64,000 bases of DNA from an uncultured Flavobacterium sp. Lineage in GTDB: Bacteria > Bacteroidota > Bacteroidia > Flavobacteriales > Flavobacteriaceae. The stretch spans positions 1-64,000 of the forward strand of contig CAKUAD010000006.1 in assembly GCA_934636265.1 (NCBI GenBank). The letters are read 5' to 3'. Below the pieces are notes generated by a model. The model was not told where the DNA came from. It did not search any database and worked only from the letters and a program-made list of their open reading frames with translations. The translations under genes and the position numbers were made by a program. Of this stretch, positions 8,696 to 16,719 are shown in pieces; the stretch's first letter is position 1; each line of letters opens with the position of its first letter.

Positions 8696-9319
8696 ATGAA
8701 AAAATTTGCGCTGGCTGCATTGGTGGCGATTGCCCTGACAGCTTGTAAAAAGACTGAAGAAGTAAAAACCGATGAAACTAAGGTAGAAAATCCTGCCGAT
8801 ACGCTGGTTACCCAAAAGGACACCGTGGCCGTTTTGGAAACCGTCGCGCCCGATGCCAATGGTGAGCCCGCTGCTCAGCAAAAGGATGAGGTGACCGTCA
8901 CCAAGGTTGACGCCGAGACCTATGCATCGTTTGGCGGAAAAATCGGTGCCGACAAAGCGCTCACCAAAGAGCAGATGCTTAAAAAATACGCCTCGATGAA
9001 AAAGGGCGATACGATTGCAGTAAAGTTCCGTTCAAAAATCGCCAGCGTCTGCAAAAAGAAGGGCTGCTGGATGAAGATGGAACTCCCTAACGGAAAAGAA
9101 TCATTCGTGCGGTTTAAGGATTACGGATTTTTTGTTCCGCTTAACGCTGACAACTCTGAAGCCATTGTAAGCGGTCGCGCGTTTATTGATGTCGTATCGG
9201 TAGATGAACTCAAGCACTATGAAAAAGACGCCGGGAAATCGCAGGAGGAAATCGACAAAATCACCCAACCTAAAATTACCTACGCCTTTACGGCCGACGG
9301 CGTTTTGATTCGCGAATAA
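8696..9319 (+). CDS. DUF4920 lipoprotein
   Basis: 207 residues. The lipobox LTAC (Cys17) is followed by a Lys/Glu/Thr-rich linker and the DUF4920 domain (about residues 80-205): YASFGGKIGADKALT, FRSKIASVCKKKGCWM, RFKDYGFFVPL and VVSVDELKHYEKDAGKS. The CxxxGCW segment is typical of the family; a metal or redox role has been guessed, but no function is established. It overlaps the next gene by one base (TAATG), so the two lipoproteins are probably co-made. Confidence 0.82.
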   Translation: MKKFALAALVAIALTACKKTEEVKTDETKVENPADTLVTQKDTVAVLETVAPDANGEPAAQQKDEVTVTKVDAETYASFGGKIGADKALTKEQMLKKYASMKKGDTIAVKFRSKIASVCKKKGCWMKMELPNGKESFVRFKDYGFFVPLNADNSEAIVSGRAFIDVVSVDELKHYEKDAGKSQEEIDKITQPKITYAFTADGVLIRE

Positions 9320-9765
9320 TGAAAAAAATCCTGATTTGTCTTGCGATGGGTCTGGCCTTTTCCTGCCAGCAAAAAGAGGCTGCAAAACCGGTAGTTTCCA
9401 CCGATGCGATAGCCAAGCCCAAGAAAAAGTTTGAAATGTATGAGATGTCAGAGATGGCCGCCCTTATGGAGCGGATGTACGCTGAAAATCTCGCCCTCAA
9501 GCAAAGGATAGCCAACGGGGAAAAAATCGGGGAGTTTCCCAGTCATTTCCTAAAGATTCACGAGGCTGTAATGACCGACAAGCAGGAAAACGACGCTTTT
9601 TTTAAGGAGCAGGCCGCGCGGTTCATCAAATCGCAGGAGTTGATTTACCAGGATCCGGCCAATGCCAAAAAGCACTTTAATGAAGGGGTCAACGCTTGCA
9701 TCCGTTGCCACGAGGTTAAATGCACCGGCCCGATTGAACGCATCAAAAATCTTTATATTGAATAA
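9319..9765 (+). CDS. Lipoprotein with a C-terminal CXXCH haem-type motif
   Basis: 148 residues. The lipobox FSC (Cys16) is followed by a helical, charged region (EMYEMSEMAALMERMYAENLALKQRIANGE). Near the C-terminus is CIRCH (residues 127-131), the covalent haem c attachment motif, preceded by a helical NEGVNA stretch. Four-helix c' cytochromes carry CXXCH in a similar C-terminal position, so a monohaem cytochrome c is plausible. Start overlaps the DUF4920 stop (TAATG). The gene for tRNA modification enzyme MnmD begins inside its last codons. Confidence 0.75.
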   Translation: MKKILICLAMGLAFSCQQKEAAKPVVSTDAIAKPKKKFEMYEMSEMAALMERMYAENLALKQRIANGEKIGEFPSHFLKIHEAVMTDKQENDAFFKEQAARFIKSQELIYQDPANAKKHFNEGVNACIRCHEVKCTGPIERIKNLYIE

Positions 9766-10447
9766 TAGCAGGCGCGAAATTCGAATCACGGCTGACGGAT
9801 CGGCAACGATTTACCTTGCGGATTTGGACGAGTCCTATCATTCGCGTCACGGCGCCATTCAGGAAGCCGAACACGTTTTTATACAAAACGGACTGAATTT
9901 GCAGGGTCAGTCCGTTTGTATTTTGGAGATGGGATTCGGCACGGGGCTCAACGCGCTGCTGACCTGTCACCATGCGGCAAAGATTGGTAAGAAGGTGGAT
10001 TATGTTGGCGTGGAGGCCTTTCCCATTTTGACCGATGAAATCCGGTTGATGCACTATGCCGATCTGATTGATCCCGCGCTCGAACCCGTGTTCCGGCAAA
10101 TGCACGAATGCCAGTGGGGATTGCCCTGCAGCATTTCACATCATTTTACTCTGGAAAAGCATCAGACGCGTTTTGAGTCAATCGATTTTGAAAGCCGGTT
10201 TGACCTTGTTTACTTTGATGCATTTGGATTCCGGGTTCAGCCTGAATTGTGGTCGGCGTCAATATTTTCATCGCTGTATCGCGCGCTTAAGCCCGGCGGA
10301 TTATTGGTTACCTATGCGGCGCGCACCATCATTCGCGACAACATGAAAGCCGCGGGGTTCAATGTGCGCAAACGCCCCGGCCCGCCTGGGAAACGTGAGA
10401 TGATGCAGGCAGTAAAAGGTTCCTTTAACGAAATTGTAACATCTTAA
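9758..10447 (+). CDS. mnmD: tRNA 5-(aminomethyl)-2-thiouridine methyltransferase MnmD
   Basis: About 229 residues from a TTG at 9758 that overlaps the preceding stop codon; the frame extends to an ATG at 9662, but that would add 32 residues wholly inside the upstream gene and unlike the family start. After the start comes REIRITADGSATIYL, then YHSRHGAIQEAEHVFI and the SAM-binding ILEMGFGTGLNALLT, with VYFDAFGFRVQPELW and LKPGGLLVTYAARTIIRDNMKAAGF towards the end. This is the methyltransferase half of MnmC as a stand-alone enzyme, which completes mnm5s2U at wobble U34 of tRNA. Confidence 0.88.
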   Translation: MNNSRREIRITADGSATIYLADLDESYHSRHGAIQEAEHVFIQNGLNLQGQSVCILEMGFGTGLNALLTCHHAAKIGKKVDYVGVEAFPILTDEIRLMHYADLIDPALEPVFRQMHECQWGLPCSISHHFTLEKHQTRFESIDFESRFDLVYFDAFGFRVQPELWSASIFSSLYRALKPGGLLVTYAARTIIRDNMKAAGFNVRKRPGPPGKREMMQAVKGSFNEIVTS

Positions 10448-10463
10448 TTAACACTTAGGGAAG

Positions 10464-10492
10464 TTGAACCGATGTTTTTTTTGGTAAATTTG
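10464..10492 (+). promoter_or_regulatory. Promoter TTG-N18-TAAATTTG for small protein gene 1
   Basis: TTG (10464-10466) is separated by 18 bases from TAAATTTG (10485-10492), in good agreement with the Flavobacterium -33/-7 consensus. The start codon is 27 bases downstream. Confidence 0.65.
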
Positions 10493-10519
10493 AGAAACCA
10501 ATAAAACGTTTTCGGTTTC

Positions 10520-10717
10520 ATGAAAAGAAGTATGTTTCAATACACTAAAACAATTCTGGAACGCGTAAGCTTTGACCCTAAACTCTTTTGCAAAGAACTT
10601 GAAAAAGCGCTAAAGACGTTACTGCCCTACGAAGTTGAACAGTTGGCCGCCTGGTTGATGTATTACACCAAGGAAAAGCCTGAGTTGCGACAATGTCTAG
10701 TACTTGTAAATGTATAA
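10520..10717 (+). CDS. 65-residue conserved small protein, paralogue 1
   Basis: 65 residues, no signal peptide or membrane helix, one Trp and two Cys. It is 68% identical (44 of 65 positions, no gaps) to the product of the gene at 10898. Shared core: YTK..LERVSFDP.LF.KEL.KALK.LLPYE.EQL..WL.YYT. It looks like a compact all-helical protein. No function is known to me. It has its own promoter and its own terminator. Confidence 0.8.
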   Translation: MKRSMFQYTKTILERVSFDPKLFCKELEKALKTLLPYEVEQLAAWLMYYTKEKPELRQCLVLVNV

Positions 10718-10719
10718 CC

Positions 10720-10744
10720 GGAGCCGAGAGGCTCCTTTTTTTTT
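10720..10744 (+). terminator. Terminator after small protein gene 1
   Basis: Perfect stem GGAGCC/GGCTCC (10720-10725, 10730-10735) with GAGA loop and nine T. Confidence 0.92.
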
Positions 10745-10897
10745 GAACGCCCGAAATATTATGTAGGAAAAATATTTAAAAAACTCTAAAAAGATGTATT
10801 TAATCGATTAAATTTACAGTTTATCGATAAAAAGTTTTGTTTTTTAATTTGGGTTTGTGTAGTTTTACTATGCATTTGAACCCTAAATCCCTACAGT

Positions 10898-11095
10898 ATG
10901 CCCAGAATGATTTACGATTACACCAAATCAGTGCTGGAACGAGTTAGTTTTGATCCGGCGCTCTTTCGCAAAGAACTGCGAAAGGCATTAAAAAACCTAT
11001 TGCCGTATGAGCTTGAGCAACTCAGAAAATGGCTGGACTATTACACTTCCGGGAAACCGGAACTCAGGGAATGCCTGAGTTTAGTTCAGGATTAA
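10898..11095 (+). CDS. 65-residue conserved small protein, paralogue 2
   Basis: Same length and fold pattern as the gene at 10520 (68% identity), with more charged residues (RKELRKALKNLLPYE). It keeps the C-terminal Cys (ECL) but has lost the Cys at position 24. The 150-base AT-rich spacer before it carries a degenerate -7 box (TGCATTTG at about 10870), so it is probably transcribed separately from its twin. Unknown function. Confidence 0.8.
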   Translation: MPRMIYDYTKSVLERVSFDPALFRKELRKALKNLLPYELEQLRKWLDYYTSGKPELRECLSLVQD

Positions 11096-11101
11096 AAAGA
11101 T

Positions 11102-11130
11102 AAGGAGCCGGTTGGTTCCTTATTTTTTTT
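11102..11130 (+). terminator. Terminator shared by small protein gene 2 and oxyR
   Basis: Stem AAGGAGCC/GGTTCCTT (11102-11109, 11114-11121, one G-T pair), GGTT loop, followed by a T-rich tract. It overlaps the last codon of the convergent oxyR gene. Confidence 0.8.
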
Positions 11131-12058
11131 GTTTAGGGCTGATGATGGCCACGTCGTGAAAAGCAATGGCACCGCGTATTACCGCCGATATTGAATTGCG
11201 AAGTGCGTCAACAATGTGCATTTTTAGCTCGGTGTGCGGGAAAATCAGGCTGACCTCGCGGGCGGGCTTTGGATCGCTAAAATGACGCAACTTGGCCTTT
11301 TGCGCATCATTCAGGGTAAGGGTATGTAAATATGGCAAAAGCGTAATGCCAAGTCCTTCATCAACCAGGCGGGAAAGCGTCTCGAAGCTTCCACTTTCAA
11401 TCCTGAAGGAGTTGTCGGGCATATCGGCAACCTTGCAAAGATTCAAGATGCTTTCGCGAAAGCAATGACCATCGCGGAGCAACAGTATTTCGGCCGGATT
11501 CAAATCAGCCGGAACAAGTTCCTTTTTGGCAAAAAGCGGATGGTTTCCCGGCACATATCCCACAAAGGGCTCATAGTACAATACAATTTCCTTGATTTTG
11601 TCATCGTCAAGCGGCGTGGCGGCAATGGCTGCGTCCAGGTGACCGTTCTTAAGGCGGGCGACAATTTCGGCGGTATTGAGTTCCTCAATGATCAACTGTA
11701 CCTTGGGATATTTTTTTTGAAAATGACCCAGGAACATCGGCAGGAGCGTGGGCATTACGGTTGGAATGATGCCCAAGCGGAATTCACCGCCCACAAATCC
11801 TTTTTGCTGATCTACAATGTCCTTGATGCGGTTGGATTCATTGACAATGTTCTTGGCCTGATTTACGATTTTGGCGCCAATATTCGTCAGCTGGATCGGC
11901 TTTTTGCTGCGGTCAAAAATCTGTACGCCCAGTTCTTCTTCCACCTTTTGGATTTGCATGGAAAGGGTTGGTTGGGTTACGAAACACTTTTCAGCCGCAA
12001 GGGTAAAGTTTTGATGCTCAGCTACGGCAAGCACATACTGGAGTTGGGTAATCGTCAT
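11120..12058 (-). CDS. oxyR: LysR-family peroxide sensor OxyR
   Basis: 312 residues from the ATG at 12058 (MTITQLQYVLAVAEHQNFTLAA); upstream in-frame ATGs exist but the family starts here. The N-terminal winged helix-turn-helix (residues 1-60) is followed by the substrate-binding-like sensor domain. Cysteines fall at positions 199 and 208 in GHCFRESILNLC, the same numbers and spacing as the redox pair of E. coli OxyR, so peroxide sensing by a disulfide switch is well supported. It is divergent from dps, its classic target, across a 99-bp spacer that contains a palindromic site. Confidence 0.93.
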   Translation of the reverse strand: MTITQLQYVLAVAEHQNFTLAAEKCFVTQPTLSMQIQKVEEELGVQIFDRSKKPIQLTNIGAKIVNQAKNIVNESNRIKDIVDQQKGFVGGEFRLGIIPTVMPTLLPMFLGHFQKKYPKVQLIIEELNTAEIVARLKNGHLDAAIAATPLDDDKIKEIVLYYEPFVGYVPGNHPLFAKKELVPADLNPAEILLLRDGHCFRESILNLCKVADMPDNSFRIESGSFETLSRLVDEGLGITLLPYLHTLTLNDAQKAKLRHFSDPKPAREVSLIFPHTELKMHIVDALRNSISAVIRGAIAFHDVAIISPKQKK

Positions 12059-12089
12059 GGATATTTTTGCCATAAAATTACGCAAAGTC

Positions 12090-12105
12090 CTATCGTTAAC
12101 CGTAG
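12090..12105. promoter_or_regulatory. Candidate OxyR operator between oxyR and dps
   Basis: Imperfect palindrome CTATCGTTAACCGTAG: outer CTA/TAG and central GTTAAC are symmetric, 12 of 16 positions. It lies 19 bases upstream of a dps -7 box (TAACTTTA) that has no TTG at -33, where an activator would be needed. The role is inferred. Confidence 0.4.
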
Positions 12106-12124
12106 CCGGACGAATGATTTTTTG

Positions 12125-12132
12125 TAACTTTA
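12125..12132 (+). promoter_or_regulatory. -7-like box TAACTTTA of dps
   Basis: One mismatch to TAnnTTTG, 25 bases before the dps ATG. The same octamer occurs before 17336, 40937 and the RNA at 54601, so it may be an accepted -7 variant here. Confidence 0.4.
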
Positions 12133-12157
12133 TGGAATAGAACCAAAATAAACATAC

Positions 12158-12664
12158 ATGAAAACTCCCAAGAATACTAAGAAACCTGCCATCAACATTC
12201 TCGGACTTCCCGTCAAGGAGAGTGCGCAGATCGTCGATGATCTCAATGTCCTGCTGGCCAACCATCAGGTGTATTATCAAAACCTTCGCGCCGTGCACTG
12301 GAACATACGCGGCAAGCGTTTTTTTAACCTTCATCTAAAGTTTGAGGAGTTGTACAATGACGCGCAACTCAAAATTGATATGATTGCCGAAAGGGTGCTT
12401 ACGATCGGCGGTACGCCACTCCATACTTTTGAGGATTACATCAGCCACAACAAGCTAAAGGTGGGCAAAAACGTCACGACCGATACCGATGCCGTGCAAC
12501 TGATAGTGGAATCGCTGTCGACGCTACTGTCGCTTGAACGCCCTATTTTAAAGGCCACCGACGAGATAGGAGACGAGGGAACCAATTCCATGATCAGTGA
12601 TTTTATCTCTGAACAGGAAAAAGTGATCTGGATGCTCAAGGCGTTTCTTGAGGAAACCATCTGA
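12158..12664 (+). CDS. dps: Dps family DNA-protecting ferritin
   Basis: 168 residues, typical length. The inter-subunit ferroxidase centre signature is seen in NLRAVHWNIRGKRFFNLHLKFEELYND and AQLKIDMIAERVLTIGGTP (His, Asp, Glu ligands). Dps forms a hollow 12-mer that oxidises Fe2+ with H2O2, stores iron and shields DNA. The Lys-rich N-terminus (KTPKNTKKPA) could contact DNA. The gene is divergent from oxyR, so peroxide induction is likely. Confidence 0.95.
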   Translation: MKTPKNTKKPAINILGLPVKESAQIVDDLNVLLANHQVYYQNLRAVHWNIRGKRFFNLHLKFEELYNDAQLKIDMIAERVLTIGGTPLHTFEDYISHNKLKVGKNVTTDTDAVQLIVESLSTLLSLERPILKATDEIGDEGTNSMISDFISEQEKVIWMLKAFLEETI

Positions 12665-12681
12665 CACTTAACATGTAAAAG

Positions 12682-12711
12682 AACCGGGGTGGTTAAACCT
12701 CGGTTTTTTTT
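12682..12711 (+). terminator. Terminator after dps
   Basis: Stem AACCGGGG/CCTCGGTT (12682-12689, 12698-12705, one G-T pair), eight-base loop, followed by a T run. Confidence 0.85.
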
Positions 12712-12755
12712 ATTAAAAAAATCAAAAAACGGCTGGTCGGGCACGACTGACCCTT

Positions 12756-12763
12756 TATTTTTG
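12756..12763 (+). promoter_or_regulatory. -7 box TATTTTTG four bases before an ATG
   Basis: Exact TAnnTTTG match ending at 12763; the ATG of the next gene is at 12768. A transcript from here would start at or next to the ATG. No TTG at the -33 position was found. Confidence 0.45.
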
Positions 12764-12767
12764 CCGA

Positions 12768-13046
12768 ATGCGAAAGTTGAGTAGCTTAGTCCTTTTGTTG
12801 TTTGCACTCTTTTTGGCCACACCCACTTTGGTAAGTGTGATCGAGAAGAAGAGCGACACATCGGTCTTTTTTAGCATGGCCGAGGAAGAGATTACCCACA
12901 AGCATCTTGAAACTGATTATATCTACCAGGAACCCTTTGTCCTGATTCCCATTTCAACTGAAAATAAAGGACCGATTCTGTTGCCGCAAAGCCTTTTGCA
13001 CGACCCGGTTTCGGCCAACATCGTCATACCGCCTCCAGAAGTTTAA
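12768..13046 (+). CDS. Small exported or membrane-anchored hypothetical protein
   Basis: 92 residues. An N-terminal hydrophobic stretch (RKLSSLVLLLFALFLATPTLV) serves as signal peptide or anchor. The remainder is polar, with many Glu and Ser, and ends in VIPPPEV. I recognise no domain. The gene stands alone between dps and the SulP transporter gene. A hairpin without T-run (CTCCCGA/TCGGGGG, 13059-13075) follows the stop. Confidence 0.6.
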   Translation: MRKLSSLVLLLFALFLATPTLVSVIEKKSDTSVFFSMAEEEITHKHLETDYIYQEPFVLIPISTENKGPILLPQSLLHDPVSANIVIPPPEV

Positions 13047-13102
13047 GTCGACCTAAGGCTCCCGATCGTCGGGGGTTATCGTTGTATTTATATTTTTTGG
13101 AC

Positions 13103-14734
13103 ATGACAAGAAAAGTAAACATTTTTGCCAACCTCCGGTCAGATTTTGCCTCGGGATTGGTTGTTTTCCTGGTAGCCCTGCCCTTGTGTATGGGTATTGC
13201 CCTGGCATCGGGCGCGCCACCGCTTTCAGGAATAATCGCCGGCATTGTTGGCGGAATCGTAATTGGTTCACTCAGTAACTCACACCTTAGCGTTTCAGGC
13301 CCGGCGGCCGGCCTTGCAGCCATCGTATTGACCGCGATCACGCAATTTGGTGCTTTCGAGATTTTTTTGCTGGCCGTTTTGCTGGCAGGAGCGATGCAAC
13401 TCCTTTTGGGATTCTTGCGCGCCGGAAGTATCTCAAACTATTTTCCGAACAATGTGATCGAGGGAATGCTGGCCGGTATCGGAATCATCATCATCTTGAA
13501 ACAGATCCCGCATGCCGTTGGCCTTGATACCGAGTTTGAAGGTGCCGAGGCATTTTTTCAACCCGACGGCGGAAACACTTTTTCAACGCTTTTCAGCATT
13601 TTCAATCACTTTCACCTGGGAGCCTGCATTGTAGCTCTTGTTTCGCTGGCTTTGCTGATTTCATGGGACAAGGTTCCGGCGCTGAAAAAAATCAAGGCAG
13701 TTCCGGCTGCATTGGTGGCCGTTATTGTCAGCATACTGATCAATGAGGCATTTATTGCATCGGGAAGTTCACTGGCCATCGAAGCCACTCACCTGGTGCA
13801 ACTTCCGGTGATTACTTCGTTCTCTGAACTGTCGCAAATTATTGTGATGCCTGATTTTTCAGCGATAACCGATAGCCGCGTCTGGATTACGGCTGCCACA
13901 ATTGCCATCGTCGCGTCAATCGAGACGCTTTTGTGTATCGAGGCGGCCGATCGCATGGACGTTGAAAAGCGCTACACCAATACTAATCGTGAACTCAAGG
14001 CGCAAGGCTTTGGAAACATGCTCAGCGGATTGATCGGTGGACTTCCCATGACATCGGTGATCGTACGTACATCGGCCAATGTCAATGCGGGCGCCAAATC
14101 TAAGATGTCGGCCATTATCCACGGCTTTTTGTTGCTGGCCTGCGTTTTGGCGATTCCCGCAATACTCAACAAAATTCCGTTGGCCACCTTGGCAGCCGTG
14201 CTTTTGATGGTTGGCTATAAACTGGCCAAGCCGGCAACCTTTAAACACTTCTGGAGCTACGGAAAGTATCAGTTTGCGCCGTTTATCATTACGATTCTGG
14301 GTGTTGTATTTACCGATCTGCTAACAGGAGTCGCCCTGGGTATCGCGGTGAGCATCATCTTCCTGGTCCGCGGAAACCTTAAGCGCGCTTACAACTTCCG
14401 TCGCGAGCAATACGCCGACGGTGCCATCATCCACATCGATCTGGCACAGGAAGTCTCATTTCTTAACAAGGCTGCGATCAAATCAACCTTAAACGATATT
14501 CCGGAAAACTCAAAAGTGGTCATCAGCGCTGCAGATACAGTGTACATTGCACACGACGTTTTGGATCTTATACGTGAATTCAAGGATGTCAAAGCCCCGC
14601 AGGAAGGCATTCGCGTCAAGCTGGTTGGCTTTAAGGAAGCGTACGATCTGGAGAATACCGAGGAATTCGTCAACCACGTAAAAGTGACGCACAAAGTAAA
14701 ATATAAAGCCAAACAAGATAAAATGGCTGAATGA
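13103..14734 (+). CDS. SulP family anion transporter, probable bicarbonate importer
   Basis: 543 residues from the ATG at 13103 (MTRKVNIFANLRSDFASG); a longer frame starts at 13082. About ten or more membrane helices span residues 15-420, with SulP blocks such as ALPLCMGIALASGAPPLSGIIAG and SVSGPAAGLAAIV. A cytoplasmic STAS domain follows (about 430-530). SulP proteins move sulfate, bicarbonate or other anions, usually with Na+ or H+. The neighbouring beta-carbonic anhydrase argues for bicarbonate uptake, a pairing known from other bacteria. Confidence 0.85.
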   Translation: MTRKVNIFANLRSDFASGLVVFLVALPLCMGIALASGAPPLSGIIAGIVGGIVIGSLSNSHLSVSGPAAGLAAIVLTAITQFGAFEIFLLAVLLAGAMQLLLGFLRAGSISNYFPNNVIEGMLAGIGIIIILKQIPHAVGLDTEFEGAEAFFQPDGGNTFSTLFSIFNHFHLGACIVALVSLALLISWDKVPALKKIKAVPAALVAVIVSILINEAFIASGSSLAIEATHLVQLPVITSFSELSQIIVMPDFSAITDSRVWITAATIAIVASIETLLCIEAADRMDVEKRYTNTNRELKAQGFGNMLSGLIGGLPMTSVIVRTSANVNAGAKSKMSAIIHGFLLLACVLAIPAILNKIPLATLAAVLLMVGYKLAKPATFKHFWSYGKYQFAPFIITILGVVFTDLLTGVALGIAVSIIFLVRGNLKRAYNFRREQYADGAIIHIDLAQEVSFLNKAAIKSTLNDIPENSKVVISAADTVYIAHDVLDLIREFKDVKAPQEGIRVKLVGFKEAYDLENTEEFVNHVKVTHKVKYKAKQDKMAE

Positions 14735-14832
14735 TAGATAAAATTGTAAATTGGCCTCGCGAAAGTTATTTTGTAGTAGGCCACAGTACTAACAAAATAA
14801 ATTGTAAACGTTTGAAAACACTGACTAAAGAA

Positions 14833-15453
14833 ATGCAGGACGCCATAACGCCTTCATCGGCACTGGAACTATTAAAAGAAGGAAACAAAAGGTTTGTAAA
14901 TAACCTGAAGGCAAACCGAAACCTCCTGCAACAGGCTAACGAAACCTCCGATGGGCAACATCCTTTTGCCATCATTTTGAGTTGTATCGACAGCCGTACG
15001 TCGGCCGAACTGATTTTTGACCAAGGATTGGGCGATATCTTTAGCGTCCGGATTGCGGGCAACATCGTCAACGAGGACATTTTGGGCAGTATGGAGTTTG
15101 CCTGCAAAGTGGCGGGTTCTAAAATCATCGTGGTTTTGGGTCACTCCAAATGCGGTGCCATCAAAGGGGCGTGCGAACATGTCGAAATGGGGAACCTGAC
15201 GGCACTTTTGTCAAAAATCCGCCCGGCCGTCGAGGATGAACTGGAAACTACCGACTACCGCTCCTGCGACAAAAATGAGTTTGTTGAAAGTGTTGCGGTA
15301 CGCAATGTCCGCCGCTCGGTAAAAGCCATAATGGAAAGAAGCCTGATTTTGAGCGATATGATCAAAAACGGCGAAATCGGCATCATTGGCGGAATCCACG
15401 ATATCACTTCCGGTCAGGTAACCTACCTGGATGACACCAAACACATAGCATAA
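14833..15453 (+). CDS. Beta-class carbonic anhydrase
   Basis: 206 residues from the ATG at 14833; a TTG at 14812 would add KTLTKE and fits the family N-terminus as well, and the frame is open back to 14731. Zinc ligands are visible as Cys in LSCIDSR and His/Cys in GHSKCGAIKGACEH, with the Asp-Arg dyad in CIDSR. It interconverts CO2 and bicarbonate in the cytoplasm. It follows the SulP transporter gene in the same direction, so the pair would import and equilibrate inorganic carbon. Confidence 0.9.
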   Translation: MQDAITPSSALELLKEGNKRFVNNLKANRNLLQQANETSDGQHPFAIILSCIDSRTSAELIFDQGLGDIFSVRIAGNIVNEDILGSMEFACKVAGSKIIVVLGHSKCGAIKGACEHVEMGNLTALLSKIRPAVEDELETTDYRSCDKNEFVESVAVRNVRRSVKAIMERSLILSDMIKNGEIGIIGGIHDITSGQVTYLDDTKHIA

Positions 15454-15456
15454 TAC

Positions 15457-15480
15457 AGCCGCCTACGGGCGGTTTTTTTA
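15457..15480 (+). terminator. Terminator after carbonic anhydrase gene
   Basis: Stem CCGCC/GGCGG (15459-15463, 15468-15472), TACG-type loop, seven T. It abuts the stop of the convergent LETM1-related gene. Confidence 0.9.
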
Positions 15481-16674
15481 TTCGTGTTCCTGATTTTCGT
15501 TAAAGGAAGACGGCAATAGTGTCGGGATAAATTTGATGAGAATGGGCAAAAGCAGTCCGCCGCCGGGCAACAGGAAAATGGTAAGCGACGGGATTGATTT
15601 GATGATGTCGACCATTTGGCGCTTGACGCGTTTGCGTTCGGTAGGATCAAGTTCCCGCTGGGTTGATTGCGCCAGCAGCGACATCAGTTCGGCACTTTGC
15701 GAAATCTCCTTGATCAGGCGTTTTTTGTTGCGCGTCATCAGCGTGTAAACCATCTGCGTCATGTGGTCGTAAAAATTACGCACCGGGCTCGAGTGGTTAA
15801 AGTACGGAATTTGATTTTTGTGCGCAGAGAGAAAATCGTGCGTGGCAATGATGCTCTTGGCGATAAACGAATCAGGAACGTCCATGGTTTCGCCCATTTT
15901 ATACAAAAAATACGCTTCTTCGTTCTCAATGACGCCGTCGCTCCAAAGCGCCAGACCCGCCATGTCTATAAAGTAGTATTTTTCCAACACATCGGTAAAC
16001 GCCGACAGTTTCAATTGCTCGGGATCGTTGATGCCGCGCTTGGAAAACTTACTGTACCGGATTGAGGTTTCAAAAAGTTTCAAGAGCAGGTCATCGTGTG
16101 CCGATTTGACCGTCTTGGCAGCCAGGGCAAGCGTTACGATGCTGATGACGGCCTCTTCAATTTTTTGCAGATAACCCTCGGGTATTCCGTCCTGCAGGAA
16201 TCGGCGAAAAGCCAATACATCGATAAAAAGAAGGGCATTGGTTACAATGTTCGAGAAATTCTTGCTCACCACATCGTGATTGGTCCGCACGCGTTGGGTG
16301 ATCACCTCTTCCAGCCGTCCTGATGCGAATCCGCCCGGGAGTATTTTTTTAAGAACGCTTTCAGCCGGTGACATCTTGCGGTAAAATTCCAGCGCACGCA
16401 ACACAAAATCGGCAGGGTCGTGTTTTCCCGTCAGCCGGTAGGCGTCAAACAAAGCGAGCAACAAGGCAGCTTTTGAAAATTCATCTTCAACCCAACCCGT
16501 AGTTTTCAAGGTAAAACCGTCGCCAAACGTTACCACATGCCCGTAGAGGAATCCGGTTTCGCGCAGGGATGTGTAAAACGCATGGGGGTTTGGCTCCAGC
16601 GGTAACTGCAGCGGTTTTTGGGTTGCAAAAAGTTTATCGATCCACCCGGGTGCCGACGGATTGAGCGTCATCAT
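15478..16674 (-). CDS. LETM1-related protein
   Basis: 398 residues. The C-terminal part (from about residue 335) has the LETM1-like signature: RELDPTERKRVKRQMVDIIK, then a hydrophobic Pro/Gly stretch SLTIFLLPGGGLLLPILIKF. The first 330 residues are mostly helical and unlike mitochondrial LETM1. Bacteroidetes homologues are called LETM1-related biofilm-associated proteins. An inner-membrane role is likely; ion transport is not shown. MM at the N-terminus leaves two adjacent starts. The -7 box (16679-16686) lies only four bases upstream. Confidence 0.8.
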   Translation of the reverse strand: MMTLNPSAPGWIDKLFATQKPLQLPLEPNPHAFYTSLRETGFLYGHVVTFGDGFTLKTTGWVEDEFSKAALLLALFDAYRLTGKHDPADFVLRALEFYRKMSPAESVLKKILPGGFASGRLEEVITQRVRTNHDVVSKNFSNIVTNALLFIDVLAFRRFLQDGIPEGYLQKIEEAVISIVTLALAAKTVKSAHDDLLLKLFETSIRYSKFSKRGINDPEQLKLSAFTDVLEKYYFIDMAGLALWSDGVIENEEAYFLYKMGETMDVPDSFIAKSIIATHDFLSAHKNQIPYFNHSSPVRNFYDHMTQMVYTLMTRNKKRLIKEISQSAELMSLLAQSTQRELDPTERKRVKRQMVDIIKSIPSLTIFLLPGGGLLLPILIKFIPTLLPSSFNENQEHE

Positions 16675-16678
16675 GCTG

Positions 16679-16686
16679 CAAATCTA
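16679..16686 (-). promoter_or_regulatory. -7 box TAGATTTG four bases before an ATG
   Basis: On the minus strand the element ends at 16679 and the ATG starts at 16674. This is another case of a -7 box with almost no leader. Confidence 0.4.
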
Positions 16687-16719
16687 ACCAAATAACGCTT
16701 ACGATGGCCGGCCGCGAAT

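Noticed and set aside
9662-9757. Upstream ATG extension of mnmD
   Set aside because: Would add 32 residues wholly inside the preceding gene and unlike the MnmD family start; the TTG at 9758 fits better.
11120-12334. 404-codon version of OxyR
   Set aside because: The extra N-terminal 92 codons overlap dps on the other strand; LysR family start and cysteine numbering support the ATG at 12058.
13059-13075. Terminator after the small exported protein gene
   Set aside because: Hairpin CTCCCGA/TCGGGGG is real but lacks a T tract; not called a terminator.
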